64,000 nucleotides of DNA from Paragonimus westermani (GCA_008508345.1 QNGE01000148.1:60485-124484); one strand, 5' to 3'. Shown: positions 11,401 to 23,342, numbered from the stretch's first letter. A program made the numbers and translations. The notes: a model not told the origin generated them from the sequence alone.

Positions 11401-14400
11401 CACTGATCTGACGGACGACCTCGACATTTTGAGGGACAGTTCAGCAAGTCTCAGTGGGATCGAATGAACGGCGGGAGTAAGCTTTCACTTGATGTGTCTC
11501 AGGCAACCCTTCGTTGGAAACAGACGTAGCTGGAATTTTTCAGGGCCCAATGACTATGAATCTGTCTTCTTCCTCTTCTCAGACACCTTGCGATTATGTT
11601 ATTTTTGCTCCCAAGAAGACAAACCGAGACCTTTGTGCTGTTACGAAGTCATCCACTAGCGTAGTATGGCGTCGGCCAACTAAACTGAAGACTGACTGAA
11701 TCATGAAGAGCAGGCAAGATTGTGACATGGTTACGTGAGCTTCGCTCACAACGTTAATCCAGAACGTATCCTTGCTCATCGGCAATCCCAGAGGTACCTA
11801 CTATTTTCTTTAAAATTGTTCTCAAAGAATGCCCTCCATTACGTTGTTCTTGTTGTCTCCAAGCTGCCTACGTAGATAATCCCGGATAATTTGTGTGTAG
11901 CTTGTTTACCTTCGGTTGGAACCCAAATTAGCCATGGCCACATAGGCAGGAAACTCTCATACTATTTCACGCTGTCTACCCTAAAACATTCACTTCACAA
12001 CCGATTTCGTCTTCTCTAAATTTATTAACTATAAGTGGTTTGAACAAGGTCCGGGCTAGCAAACCCTTGTCTCACAAGCTGAAGATCCTTCTCTCCCAAT
12101 CATTAGCCGTGTAAGCATACCTTGCAAAGGAATAACGTTCACAGGACATCGTGCGTCTCCTTTCTCAGACAGGGTCAGCCATTTCGGAAAAACCGGACGC
12201 CGCACGAATCCTAAGATGACAATCACCGCCTATTTATGGTGTAGGCACCTTGATGTTGAATGTTTGAATATAGATGTAGTTGTCCTCAGTAGTTAGGCCC
12301 ATTCCAGCCCCCTTCTTTTCTCTCTCTTCCTACACAGGGTTTGCTTTTTTTCCTTTCCCTGGTTATGTGACAGTCAAGCAGCAATGTGAACCACTGATTT
12401 ATTGCTGTCTGTGATGATGATGGTGATTTTCAATAATAAATTCTAAATTCCACTGACTGACAAAATGTACAGATTCAATGCATACAACCACAAGCAGTTT
12501 AGAAAGTAGCCTGTGCTTTTCTGGTTTGCGTTTATCAGGTTAGGTGTACAGGAGATCAAGTTTACTGGAAACTTCGGCTCCATAAAAACATGATTAGAGC
12601 GAACATTCGGTTACCCATTGAGGTTGTTTGGATAGCAGCTGCTATTATCTGGGTCTCAGTAATAGATTCTTGAAGTGACGTCGCACACAAGACTAGTTAG
12701 CTACTGACAGTACAGCATCATCATTCTGGGAGAATACAAAACTGTCGCTTAGACTGGAAACATTGTGACGCCTAAAAATGACCCTCATACGTAATCGGTT
12801 TTGAGCTGTACTCATGTGAATGGCACCTCGGTTTGTTGATTATTACGGACTTTCAGGACTTGGCATTATTAGCTCACTGTCCACGTACAGTAAACCAAGC
12901 AAACTGCATAATATAATTCCACAAAACAATAGTGAACAGCTTTATGAACACCTCAACACTACCATTACTGAGGACGTTTCCGATCAGTGAGACGGCCTAA
13001 GCTTTCATAGCGCGTTATCACGCAGTCCCCCTGGGGTTTCATCTGGCCTTTGGCAGGGATGCTGAAGAATGCTCCCTCTGGTATATATACTACCTGGTCT
13101 CGTCGGTTTTTTCAGCTCGGCTATTGGTCATGAAGTTGGGAACTTCCCAAGACGTACGCTGACGGCCTGTCACATTGTTCATGCAGTCTGCCAGCTTGTT
13201 ACATGCTAACTGTCCTAGATAATGATAATCGAGTGCCGCAAGTTCTCATGTGCTCTTCGAGCATATACGCCCATTTTTTTAACCCATAGAGTACAAGCGA
13301 GATAACACAACGCAGGTACACGAAACAGTGTCTCACATGGTTTGTTTACAGCAACACAAGATCACGATCAGCCAAAAGCGTTGTAGCACCTTACGTCTTG
13401 ACGGTGCCAATTTCATCCCATGCAGGCTAGTTCTGTCATTAGCTGGTTCAGTATGGTCTGTATACTGTTTGTAGAGGACCAGGGTGAAGCATTATCCGCA
13501 TATTCGCTATCGGTCAACTCACTCTCCACTGAAGCCCCACTTTGAAGTCCTTAGGGCCTTTGTGTGTTTCCCTGAAGATCATGTCATGTGGTTGAATATG
13601 AATGTGAGAGGTTCAACACCTCCGCGGGACGTCACTTACAGTGGCGAGCGTTCGTGATAGTTGTCCATAACTACGGTTTTCACTCAAATCGGACGTGCGA
13701 AAGCATCAACAAATTGGTGTGTTCCACGATGATTCCAACAAATGAGTCAGCCAAGTGGAGCGCGGCCTTTGGGTCCAATTATACCTGACTAAGGAACTCT
13801 GTGCTGGTTCTCCCCGTGTCTCTTAAGTGAAAATCTAATCAATGTTCAATGTACAGGTCAGAAGCCTACTTGGTCTTCTTGTTTTTGATTCTCCATTTTA
13901 AAAGTTGAAGTATCTTGCGGACACCGGCTTCTGAGAGGGGAGACGGTAGTTCCTACCTAGAGGGCACAGGTAGTTGTTATTGTACATCCGGTTGTGCTAG
14001 TGGTTGCTAATGAATTGCAGTTCTAGGTGATCAGCCCAACGTTCCGTGTTTCAAGTTAAAGCGCATATTGAGCCACCGTTCCTTTCATCGGTCGTCTTGT
14101 TGGCATCAAATGTTTTACCGTCTGTGATTTGGACTGGTCAAAAGACAGTGAAATGTGTTAAATCTCAATTTTCTCGACCCTTATGCTTTCCGAAAGTTCT
14201 TTTGGCAAGCATTTACGATCGATATTTGTCTCGTCGCCAGTGAGAATTTGTCAACAAACGTCAGCTATGAGCCCCGTCACCACTCATCTCCGACAGCGCA
14301 TCGAATCGGTAACGTGAATGTCATTGTCGATCGACTGGTTTTTCTGTGAAACCACCATAGTTATTGTTTTAGTGAAGCAGAGGTGCTAAGCATGTCTTAC

Positions 14401-15682
14401 TTTTACTTGCAACTCGTTGGCTTGTAAGGTGTGGTGACACTGGCTTTTGTGAATTGAGTCCTTTTTCTCCTTGCTGTTTGACAGTTGTGCACCACTGTCA
14501 GTGACGGAATGTATCGTTGTTGGAGATGATACTGTACGTGCATGTGTGTACGTATATTTTTGTATCTATGGCGTTGTCTGTTCATCTGATTGACGTTTCC
14601 ATCGAAGTCAGGAAGGTGTTCTTATGTCATCGACGTTTTAATTCTCACCATCCCGCATTCATTGATCTGTAGCTTTGTAAATGCGTACGTACCTCCTCGA
14701 GCGCACTGTTCACCAGTTGGTTCTTAGTTTTTGCTGTAGAAGGATTTTTACCTGCCAGGTCGTTTATACTGGGACTGGGCTTCTGATTGGCAGTATGTTA
14801 ATTTTACATCCAAAATTCTATCTGGCATCTTTTTCCTTCTGAAATTCCCAAATTTATTTTTATAGCCTCAACCTGATCCAGTTACATGATCTCGGTCCTG
14901 TTCCTTTATTTTTTCTTGCTTAGCTCGACTTCTGCACAAACCTACTTTTTTTACTCTTGATCGGCTAGGTGATAGTATGGCTAGTTTGTGCCGGTTGCGG
15001 TTGTACGTTGCACTGTCCAGAAATTTTGTAAACATAGCATATTTTTGAATTAGGATAAGTGGACTACATTTCTATTCGTTGTACGTAAAGGCTAATTAGG
15101 CCCCCCTCTGTGCATAATGCTTGTGGACCTGTCTCGTCTCGAAATGTCCGAATGTGATTGGTTAATCCAGGTGTATTCCACTTGCAGTTGCATTACTTGC
15201 CTGGGTGAACTCGATCGTCGTTTGGCTGTAAGTCTGACTAAGCCCCGAGATTTACTCCACATATGTATACCTATTTTATCTCGTATAATAGTAGTAGGGA
15301 CGTGCGTGTCTATGGTTTTATTTGTTCGTTTCGTTGGGTTGTACACAGTTTGAATCACCTAAACACCCATCGTTGTTTCGGATTTTTTGGTATCAGGGCG
15401 CTAGTTTTACGGAACATGGTCGGTCCTGACGAATGTGATGATGAGTTGGAGAACGAAGTTGCCGACGAGTGCCGCAATTACGGTGTCGTGGAGAAAGTCA
15501 TCATCTACCAGGAACTTGATGAAACTGGCGAGCTCATTATTAAAATTTTCGTCGTGTTTCAGGATTCCGAGGCGGTCGATCGAGCCATTGCATCATTGAA
15601 TGGACGTTATTTTGCCGGTCGCCAGGTGGTTGCTGAACGTTACGACTTGGATAAATTTGACGCTAATGATTTAACTGGCTGA
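8423..15682 (+). CDS. PUF60: Poly(U)-binding splicing factor PUF60 / half pint orthologue (six exons)
   Basis: Nuclear RNA-binding protein that helps U2AF and U2 snRNP recognise polypyrimidine tracts at 3' splice sites. Proposed exons are 8423-8437, 8473-9197, 9244-9508, 10139-10241 (3' end uncertain), 10306-10474 and 15397-15682; phases agree throughout and give about 520 residues, close to the animal family length. RRM1 starts near residue 122 (RNP2 IYVGSI, RNP1 KGFAFIEF near 161). RRM2 starts near 219 (RNP2 IYVAGV, RNP1 RGFGYIEY near 259). An Ala-rich linker follows near 310-330, then an Asp-rich acidic stretch, then a C-terminal UHM with the R-X-F signature as RYF near 496-498. The ATG at 8423 is inferred from splice sites and phase; upstream coding exons cannot be excluded. 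The family assignment is very secure and the exon 1 and exon 4 borders are less so. No AATAAA is obvious soon after the stop. Confidence 0.93.
8438..8472 (+). other. PUF60 intron 1, 35 nt
   Basis: GTAAGT donor and TACAG acceptor, 35 bases, no stop codon in the surrounding frame, so retention would add residues rather than truncate the protein. A second AG (CTCTTAG, ending at 8479) offers an alternative acceptor but would break the frame. Confidence 0.5.
8473..9197 (+). CDS. PUF60: PUF60 exon 2: N-terminus, RRM1 and start of RRM2
   Basis: 725 bases. It encodes a Leu/Ser/Gly-rich N-terminus, the family block [19 protein letters not shown], the whole of RRM1 (RNP2 at 8821, RNP1 at 8938) and the first half of RRM2 (RNP2 at 9112) up to EAFGKITSC. 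It ends CAA|GTGAGT at 9197, splitting a Lys codon. Confidence 0.93.
9244..9508 (+). CDS. PUF60: PUF60 exon 3: end of RRM2 and Ala-rich linker
   Basis: 265 bases after a 46-base intron (9198-9243; acceptor ATGCCAG). It completes the split Lys codon and gives RRM2 RNP1 RGFGYIEY (from 9278), the [15 protein letters not shown] block and an Ala-rich linker ending ETDDVKGR. The donor is CGG|GTTAGT at 9509. Codons and phase continue exon 2 exactly. Confidence 0.92.
9509..10138 (+). other. PUF60 intron 3 with long pyrimidine tracts
   Basis: 630 bases, ending CATTTTCAG. It contains a C/T-rich tract at 9661-9692 and a much longer one at 9803-9905, both sense strand. Open frames within it show no similarity to the PUF60 linker, although a further linker exon cannot be excluded because that part of the family is poorly conserved. 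Confidence 0.6.
9803..9905 (+). promoter_or_regulatory. Long polypyrimidine tract inside PUF60 intron 3
   Basis: About 100 bases that are overwhelmingly C and T on the coding strand, far longer than a normal acceptor tract and located over 230 bases before the acceptor at 10138. PUF60 protein binds such tracts, so a self-regulatory role is possible, but this is inference from sequence alone. Confidence 0.4.
10139..10241 (+). CDS. PUF60: PUF60 exon 4: low-complexity linker, 3' end uncertain
   Basis: It starts after CATTTTCAG in phase 0 and reads [21 protein letters not shown], a Ser/Gly/Asn-rich linker. The best donor context, CAG|ATAAGT at 10202, has A at +1 and would also leave the next exon out of phase. 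The only nearby GT donor that keeps phase is the weak GTGTGT at 10242, used here. The linker-like composition stops near 10201, so the true border may differ, or the assembly may carry an error or a null allele. Confidence 0.55.
10306..10474 (+). CDS. PUF60: PUF60 exon 5: acidic segment and pre-UHM block
   Basis: 169 bases between TTTCAG (10305) and GG|GTAAGT (10475). It encodes [20 protein letters not shown], an Asp-rich run, and [16 protein letters not shown], matching the conserved block that precedes the UHM in PUF60 proteins. Confidence 0.88.
10475..15396 (+). other. PUF60 intron 5, 4.9 kb
   Basis: GTAAGT donor at 10475 and TATCAG acceptor at 15396, phase 2. No SINE, LINE or LTR piece was recognised inside it. 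The open frames are short and unrecognised. It is over 100 times longer than introns 1 and 2, the 5'-short, 3'-long layout described for schistosomes. Confidence 0.85.
15397..15682 (+). CDS. PUF60: PUF60 exon 6: UHM domain and stop
   Basis: 286 bases, stop TGA at 15680-15682. It encodes the C-terminal U2AF-homology motif: [18 protein letters not shown], an acidic helix used to bind Trp-containing ligand motifs, and GRYFAGR at 15602-15622, the R-X-F signature. The ending FDANDLTG resembles animal PUF60 C-termini. Confidence 0.94.
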
Positions 15683-16036
15683 TTACCACTGATGGTAGTG
15701 ATGGGAACCCGGTTACTTATCAGACTACACTTGTACATATGATCTTAACAATTCACCCCTCTCTTTACTCTGCTTTCCACCAGCTTGCAAAATGCATGGT
15801 TTATTCCCCTTGAATCTAATATGAACCTGTTACGATTTTGACATTTTGATTGCGCTGTTTGCAATTCCCAGCGCATCTCCAGTACGTTGGGCGGGTTTCA
15901 ATTGATGTAAGCGAGAAGAAACATCCTTTTAAGTTTAGGATGTCCAACCGCTTACTTAGTAGTTTGACAGATATGCAGGCGTCTGGTTTCACCATTGGTT
16001 GCTCGATTGAAATGCTTGGACATATGCATTTGAATG
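15683..16036. other. PUF60 3' flank / 3'UTR region
   Basis: No AATAAA is seen; variants such as AATATG near 15820 are weak. No gene or repeat recognised before the SINE copy that begins near 16037. Confidence 0.4.
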
Positions 16037-16265
16037 TTTAACAGAAGTTCAGGGGATTTAGACTATTTCAGATTGAACATCACCCACATCTGATCTCAGC
16101 CTTCGCACTCATAATGTGGTGGATTGTCAGGTCGGAGGTGCGAGCTTTCGAACGCTCGGCCGAATACCTCCGACCTGACAATCCACCACAATAAGACTTT
16201 CGGCTAACCCACTCTTTACGAAGTGGGCTACCTGAATGCCTGGGTGCTGTTCAATTTGGAGCACA
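16037..16265 (-). mobile_element. Decayed SINE (family S), minus strand, split by a 76-bp palindrome
   Basis: The left part, 16037-16114, follows the reverse complement of the family S 3' tail (GGGGATTT, then TTGAACATCACCCACAT, then the GATC.CAGC.TTCGCA block). After the palindrome at 16115-16190 the match resumes with AGACTTT.GGCTA.CC, CTCTTTACGAAG and so on, as in the copies at 62222 and 22661, fading by about 16265. The tRNA-like head is not recognisable. Confidence 0.75.
16111..16194. mobile_element. 76-bp palindromic mini-element with ATAA target duplication
   Basis: The element is 16115-16190, flanked by ATAA at 16111-16114 and 16191-16194. Its first and last 25 bases are perfect inverted repeats (ends TGTGG and CCACA) around a 26-base loop. 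Bases 1-56 match bases 1-56 of the solo LTR at 55179 with one mismatch (base 31, C against T); the last 20 bases are the exact reverse complement of the first 20. The host SINE gives an independent view of the empty site. No coding capacity; if mobile, it depends on an enzyme supplied in trans. Confidence 0.85.
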
Positions 16266-19200
16266 TCTGGTTCAATCGTTCCTTTCGTAGTATCATTGTT
16301 ATTGATTTATGCAATCACCCTTAGGTAGCGGAGGTAGTTGGGGTGAACTAGAAGCTCCAATTGCACTCACGAATGCCGGTCGATGTAAGACAGTTCCATC
16401 ATTAATAACGGGAATTTGCTCTTGTCAGTATTGCCGAGTTGCACATGGGTGGTCATGTCGGGTCCGTGTCGTTAATCGAGTTTCACAACATTTCTGATAA
16501 TGTTCTACTGCACAGGTTACGTTGTAGCACAGCTACCAGATGTTCACTGTGATCGTCAGGCTAGGTATATTGGAAATAAGGAGCACCAACTGAAGAGCTA
16601 TTAGTGATGAGTAAAGATGACTAGAAACTCTATCAAGTAAACAAATGTCAGCGGAATATCGAATCACAAAAATTGGTTATCCACTGCACTAAACAGTGGT
16701 TTCCGGTTAATTCGCCGTCCGACGTGATTCACCGTTTTTTTAAGGTTCTGAAGGTTGGTGTGGCGGGGTGGTGTATAAGAGTTTTTTTTGCTGGTTTGTG
16801 CATTTCGTAATCCACAGCTTTTTAAAGCACGTGTTTTCAAACGATCTGGAACGCACTTGTTGCTTCTGACGTGGCCACTTGTGTGTTCAGGAGTGGCTTT
16901 GCCAGTTCAATCGACTCGACTTAGTGCGGTGTGTACGCGTGCGGTGTTTGTGTGGTAGTTTGGTTCGTCGCGTGACTCGACTGCCAGCATATTGATTTGT
17001 GTCTTGAACGCGTGCGTGTGCGTATGTTAGTAAGCGTTCAAGATCGGTAGTGACCGTCAGGCGGTTTCTCTTTTTGGTTGTGAGAAACCGAAGCTTGATT
17101 CTCTGAACGTGTGAGAAAGGTGGTCAGCATCGTTGACTACCTTTACCTACAACTACGTTGGTAGGGATTAGAACATACAGAGCTCATAAGCGGTGATGGT
17201 CCAGGAGGTAGCTGTGAACACGAAGGGTGATTGTATACGCCGTTTGCCACATTCCCTTCAATCGGGAAAGTCGCTTGGAATTAGTCTGCTGGGCGACACT
17301 CTGTAGGTCGGTATCTGGCCTTAGTAATTTTTTATCCGATGTCTCCGTAAGTCTTGTTGGTACTCTTGCGTCTGTCTGGATGTGTATGCCTTTGTGGTTT
17401 TGCTGACGTCTTCACAAAGCGTACCATCTGGAACCTTTGTCTCGGTTTCTCTGCACTAACTCAAAACTAGTATAACCATAATTTAGTGATTGCGAGTCAG
17501 GTCTGCTTTGTTGCATTTATTGGTGTCGTTACTCTTGGTGCGTGTATAAGCACAGTTGTGAAACCATTCGTTGGCTCACATTGGGATCGCAGTTGACCAC
17601 AGCGGCACACATTAGGTTAGATGTGTCTTGTTAACAAGACGGTGCGCCTGTTGTTGGACGTACATTCCAGTTTTCTAGCTGTCAAAAAGGCCGCATGTTT
17701 TCGATACACGTGCTCCGGTTGGTGGCTTTCTCTCTAAATTCCCGATTACCTCTCATTACCCATGTGCCAAGCTGGTCTTCAGATAGTCCCCTCTGTGTAC
17801 CATCCCGTCAAGTGAAAACAAAGACGGCTCCGATCAAAGTCTGTTCGGCTGGGGGCAAGAATAGCCATAGGGAGCACTCAAGTCGACCGATCATCCACTG
17901 TGCCCGTCTTCATTAGTTGATTACTTGTTTGGTCTGATTGGGCAACATGCCGTTTGTCTTCATTTTGTGTTACCGATTTCTGGTCTCGTAGTGTTACCCG
18001 GTTTCCTGGCCGCTACTCACGTTCTGATTGGTTGTACAGTATTTGTTGCGTTCGATCGTACCAGTCAACGGAGGTCGTTATCTGTGTCCTACTTTGCTGG
18101 TTGGCCTGAGTCTGCTTTTTGAAGCGTATACTTGATTTCGGTCGTTATTGCACTTCCCCCAAAAGTAACCGCTCTTAAAAAGTTGCTACATTTAGACGCT
18201 TCATCTCCACTGAACTCTGTAACTATAATGGTCGAAATTAACCACGCATTTGATTTCACGAGAAAATGTTAATTTCTAAGTATCTGGAAGGTTGTTTCCT
18301 TCCTGCCTCATCGCACTTCATGAGTATACTGCAGCGATTTCTCAAGACAGCGTACAATTTAATAGTATTCCAACCACGAAAAATATTTCACTTTTCGTCC
18401 GAATAAAAACCTGCAAGTACTTGTTTGCGCTCCATTCGTCTGAACAGCTGGTCTGGTGAAAATGTGAAAATGTGGTAATATATACTCTTGAACAAGATAT
18501 GTGCGATGGCAGCTAGCATTCGCTAACCATCTCAGACCGGACACAAGGAGTGCATGGTTGCCAAATTCCAATCTATACTTTAGCATGTGGGCATTTGTGC
18601 GCCCGTTATCGATCCTCTGACCAAGCCTTGCTGGGTATAGGTGATTCTACTTGCCAGTCTTTTTCACCAGTCTGTTTCATACTTTACTCTAGCTGGACAC
18701 GTTGGACAAAAATTAACGAGGGAATCAATATTAATTTACTTTGAGGGATGGTGTTTTCGGCCTCGTGTGTTAACAGTGTGTCAGTCTCTACTGAGAACTA
18801 CACTGGCTCTTAGTTGTGTACCGTCACTATGCTCTGATGTGCTGTTGTTTCATCTATAACCACACTTTTGGGACGCCGATCCCAACTGCAGGAACGCGTG
18901 CAGTTCCGTTCGCTTAGGGTTTGTTCAATCAAAGTGAACGGAATAGTATTCAGTGTGACTCGGATCGATTGGTCGATTGTCAGAATAATGCAAGTTTTGT
19001 CGATGAACCAAGGCATTATCAGCTTGAATTACCGTGTTATTTGGGAAAATCACTACTGGGCGAAAGTACTCTCGCGTTTGGGCCGTTTTTGTGGGCTGTG
19101 ATTCCACATTATTTAACTTTGGGTCATCTGGTCCCTATGGTAAGAATAACTCTGGGAGATTGAGAGATGTTCCAAGCCAGGCTTATCCTGCAACACTCCT

Positions 19201-22200
19201 CTTACGTACACTAAAGATCATTAAGGTTATGCTGCTATCAGCACCAACCAACAAGATACGATTGTATGTACGCGGACTAACCAGTCGTTAGCAGTTCCAA
19301 AGGTGGCTTGTTATGGCCGTCCCCATATCCAATCATTGTCAGTGAGGTCAACAAAGATCAACACACTCCGGTTGGCCAGGAAATAACTTACATGAACGGA
19401 ACCACCATAATTTTGCATTGTGACGGTAATCATGCCTTCTGTGCTTGCGTGGTGTGATCCTCCGTGAGTCTACTACCGTCTATCCGCTTGTGGACTTCTA
19501 CAGTTTCATCATTTTAATGTTCTCAGTAGAGTTCTAAATGCGTTCAAATATTTCGTTGCACTGACTATGCCTTTGTCTCCCTTTTGCGATCCACTAAGGT
19601 GCCAACTTTTCTTGTCTTTTTTGTCACCCTAATGTACTCTATGGAACTTGTTTTTGGTTGATTGAATTGGTGGGTGTATTAGTGAAAAGTATTCAGCAAC
19701 AATTGTACAGTCTTTTTTCCCGAGGAGATCCAGTTGCAAAGAATCTGAACTTCGGCTGGACTCGAATCAAAAACAGAAACAGCACTCCCAGACGTGACAA
19801 TTACTCTAGTACCTAAGATACGCAGCCATGCTGGATGACCAAAAATGTCACATTTAGACTTGTCAGTAATTGTGCAAACATTTGCAAATGCAAACATTTT
19901 TCCAGCGTGATTTCTGTTCCTAAAGTGTTTACTACATGTGTTCAGCAATGAGCCTCAAATACTCGCTACCTTCATGATGTTCGCATCGCCTTAACCATGG
20001 GTCTTTCTGGTGAAAATTTACGCTTGCAAGGAGAATTTCCGTGAGCATTCCTTCTATTCTCATTTTTTCCCGTGTAGCGCGCTGATCACAATGACTGCAC
20101 GCTCGTCAATCTGACATGGGAGGATGGGGTTTAGTAACGTTGGACCAAGAGATTGTCTTTCCCAAGCGAACCGTTTTATCTGATATTGGTGAAATGAAAC
20201 TTTATCACTAGACTTTCCCTTGGGAACCGTTGCAACTAAATTAAGTTGAAGCAGTAGTTTCTTGAGATAAATCTCGACAAAAGTCAATAGGCACGGTTTG
20301 AAACGTCAAATTTCTCTGCATATTGTCAAACTTGTATTACGAAGAGGGCAACTGTATAACGGAAATCGGAAATATGAGCGGAACGTGCTATGTACTAGCC
20401 GGTCATTTACAACGGTACCACAGTTTACATGCTGATGGGCACCTGTGTCTCAACTCAAATCCTTCAGCACATCGCAACAAACGAGGCTTTTCGGTCACGT
20501 GAACAATTTTGAATACCTGTTTGTGCGATCCACCTGGCGAGTGTTCTCAAAGCGATAACGGGTGATCGGTGATGCCGGTGGTTTGCGCAGGGTGTTGTCA
20601 GATGGCCCGAACATTCTGCCGATCTGGGTGAGAGATTTGCCGGCTAAGTACGCGTACAAACAGTCACTTAATATTGGTAGCTCTGTTCAGGCACATATCG
20701 GCACATATCTACGTTTGTACTGTTTGAATAGCACATGACAGCTATATGTATCTATTTGACTTTCGTTTTCCGTTTTGTAATTTTCAGTTCTGTATTACGC
20801 ACTTGATAGTATGCAGAGGGGTTCACCTGGCCGTAAACTGTGCACACTTATTTTACTAGTTGTTTCGCCAGGGTGTCTTAGTTCGAGTTACGTTCTAGGG
20901 AAGCTGTACTGCTCGTTCCAGACAGATGACAAACAGATGCGTCCATTGACCATGAACTGCATTAAACAAACAGCCTTTAAATGGGTTCTATCTGAGATTT
21001 ATATGAACTTTTGAAGGCTCGAAATTTTGGGACTGTTTCCGCATTTGAAGAAGTTGTGAATAATTTGAATTTACAGTCTGCCTAATAAAGAAATACTGCC
21101 TAGTTCTAGGACTAATCGGAAAAACCTATTCAACGTTGCTTCTACCGAGGACCAACTACAATGTGAGTAGGCTGAATTCAACTGCTCTCCTGCAACTTTC
21201 GATCATCACTTGTCTAACTGTATCACAGCCTTAATACAGTTCCAGCATGTTTGTTTGAACGAAACTGGCTGTTCTGCACATCAGCGTCCCCCAACGCACA
21301 TGTCGATTAGATACAACATACTAGTGGTGCTTGTCTTTTTAAATTAGCCGTTCTTGTTGATTGGTCACTTTGCTACCTATGAGGAATGTAAGAAATCTCG
21401 GAGGTTCAGTGTGCTGCAACATCACCTGGACGAAACCATATCCAAGTATCATCAGCTGTACATCTTTGGCCAATTAAAAGAGTCCTGTCGTAACTCTATC
21501 ATCGAGCTGGAAACATGTGAAGAGGAAGTGAATTTTCATCATTACTAAGAAGTTACAAAAGACTAAATTGGTGCATGAAAAGTTTCTAAGGAGTTATAGC
21601 AAAAGGAGAAACAATCTGTTTCATTCGACTATTTGTAGACTAAGGTGAACCCGTAGGAGACACACGGAACGTCATTACCATTTTATCTATTGCTGTTTAG
21701 TGGTACAAAAGGCTGTTGCAAGCGTATCTATGTGGGTGAGTCTGGTGTTCCACATGAAAGTGAAAAGAACCGATACGAGGTAGTTAACAGGAACACGTCC
21801 AAGTCCATTAGGTTTATTGATTCCAAAGTTCACAGACGCGTCTCATCGATCAAAAACAACTATTGTTCATCGGTCATTAAGTCCGTTGCTCTACTCATAC
21901 GTGTTTAAACTGTCCTGTAAGTCAGCTTGTCTATTATGCCACTTTAACTCTGAACGTACTCTTGGACGGTTCTAATGGGTTTCACTTCGTTTTTTTTTCT
22001 TGTATAATCTTGTAACCTGCTTTCATCTATTAGTTGTGCTGGTATTCCGTACTCGTTTCTCAATGTTTATACCGATCTACTTTGATTCATTCCTCTGTAA
22101 GAAGATAAACATGTTTTTTTTATTGGAGTAGACCAAACTCTGTGAAAGAACGCAGTTCATTGTTACGCTTATGAGAAGGTGCTATTCTAGTCTCAAAGTG

Positions 22201-22660
22201 TACTTGAATGTTAATCTGACAGTCGAAGCTAATTACCGTTGGTATTTTAAGAAGCTCTTGGAATTATACTGATACACTCCGTACTGTAAGCTTTGCAAGA
22301 ACCATTGTTCGAATGGCGTCTTGAAAACCTCTTCTATTTGTCTGCTATCGATCTTTCATCCTCCACAGACCAGCCTCTTTTGTGATGTGTTTAGTCGGTG
22401 TTTGTCTGGTATTATTCTATTCTAGGTCTGATGTAGGCGGTCTTGTGTGTAATCACTGAAAACGTGGCTGTTCGCGATAATTTCCATAGTTAATGTCAGA
22501 CTTGTTTAGTGAATTGTTGCACTTTTCTTCGGATTACTTTCTATTGGTAGCCTAGTGATAGAAATCAACCCAGAAAGCATTAAAATGATGATGGTTATCG
22601 TGGTGAGCAGTCAGTGAATAAACTACTGAATAACGTTGTGAATCTCAAAGTTATATCTTG
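16266..22660. other. Intergenic stretch, no gene recognised
   Basis: About 6.4 kb. Open frames are all under 90 codons and none matches a family I know. No convincing repeat boundaries were seen. Exons of an unrecognised split gene remain possible. Confidence 0.45.
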
Positions 22661-22868
22661 TTTTCAAGTTGAACATCACCCACATTTGATCGCAGCCTTC
22701 GAATTCAGATAGACTTTCCAGTCAGCCTCTTCCGAAAAGAAGCACCAGACTCGAGTTCCGCTCTGATTAGAGCTCGTCAGTAGTGCATATCCTTGCCACG
22801 GCCGGGATTTGAACTCCGGCCACGCTTTGGATGAGACAACCGTGTTGACCACTGCGCCATTCACTTCA
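22661..22868 (-). repeat. Family S SINE unit, left arm of the palindrome
   Basis: Minus-strand unit with pol III box-like elements: A box near 22848-22859 (TGGCGCAGTGG type) and B box at 22805-22815 (AGTTCAAATCC), about 33 bases apart. The 3' part carries the body shared with the 62222 copy and ends at the outer arm edge, where the usual tail (GGGGATTTGG...) is missing. Confidence 0.82.
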
Positions 22869-23129
22869 CAATAGGCACGACCGAATTATCAAATCTGAAC
22901 GCTCAACCACTTTCGCTTGTGAACAATGATCAGGTTGCCCGACCGTCTCGAGAGGAGACACAGTAACTGTCCTGTTAACTCCAGTCGATAACCCCACGAT
23001 TAGGTCTTCCGAGACAGGTGGAGATCACTGATTTCACTACACCTACAACATTTTAGATTACTGATGAGCAGTCGGGGATTTGAAAAGGTCTGCAAAGTCT
23101 CTCTGAATGCGAACGCTGCGATCAAATGT

Positions 23130-23342
23130 NNNNNNNNNNNNNNNNNNNNNNNNNNNNNNNNNNNNNNNNNNNNNNNNNNNNNNNNNNNNNNNNNNNNNNN
23201 NNNNNNNNNNNNNNNNNNNNNNNNNNNNNNNNNNNNNNNNNNNNNNNNNNNNNNNNNNNNNNNNNNNNNNNNNNNNNNNNNNNNNNNNNNNNNNNNNNNN
23301 NNNNNNNNNNNNNNNNNNNNNNNNNNNNNNNNNNNNNNNNNN
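23130..23342. other. Assembly gap (213 N)
   Basis: A run of 213 N at the centre of the palindrome. The sequence just outside it on each side is SINE body in opposite orientation, so the missing part probably includes more inverted family S sequence. The true length is unknown. Confidence 0.99.

Noticed and set aside
22676..22864. 62-codon open frame repeated at 23687-23875
   Set aside because: It lies wholly inside the SINE units; the identical peptide only reflects the inverted repeat.
22805..22868. tRNA gene on the minus strand (and mirrored at 23683-23746, and at 62399-62461)
   Set aside because: A- and B-box-like elements are present, but no acceptor stem pairs and the sequence continues into a repeated SINE body and tail, so these are SINE promoters rather than tRNA genes.
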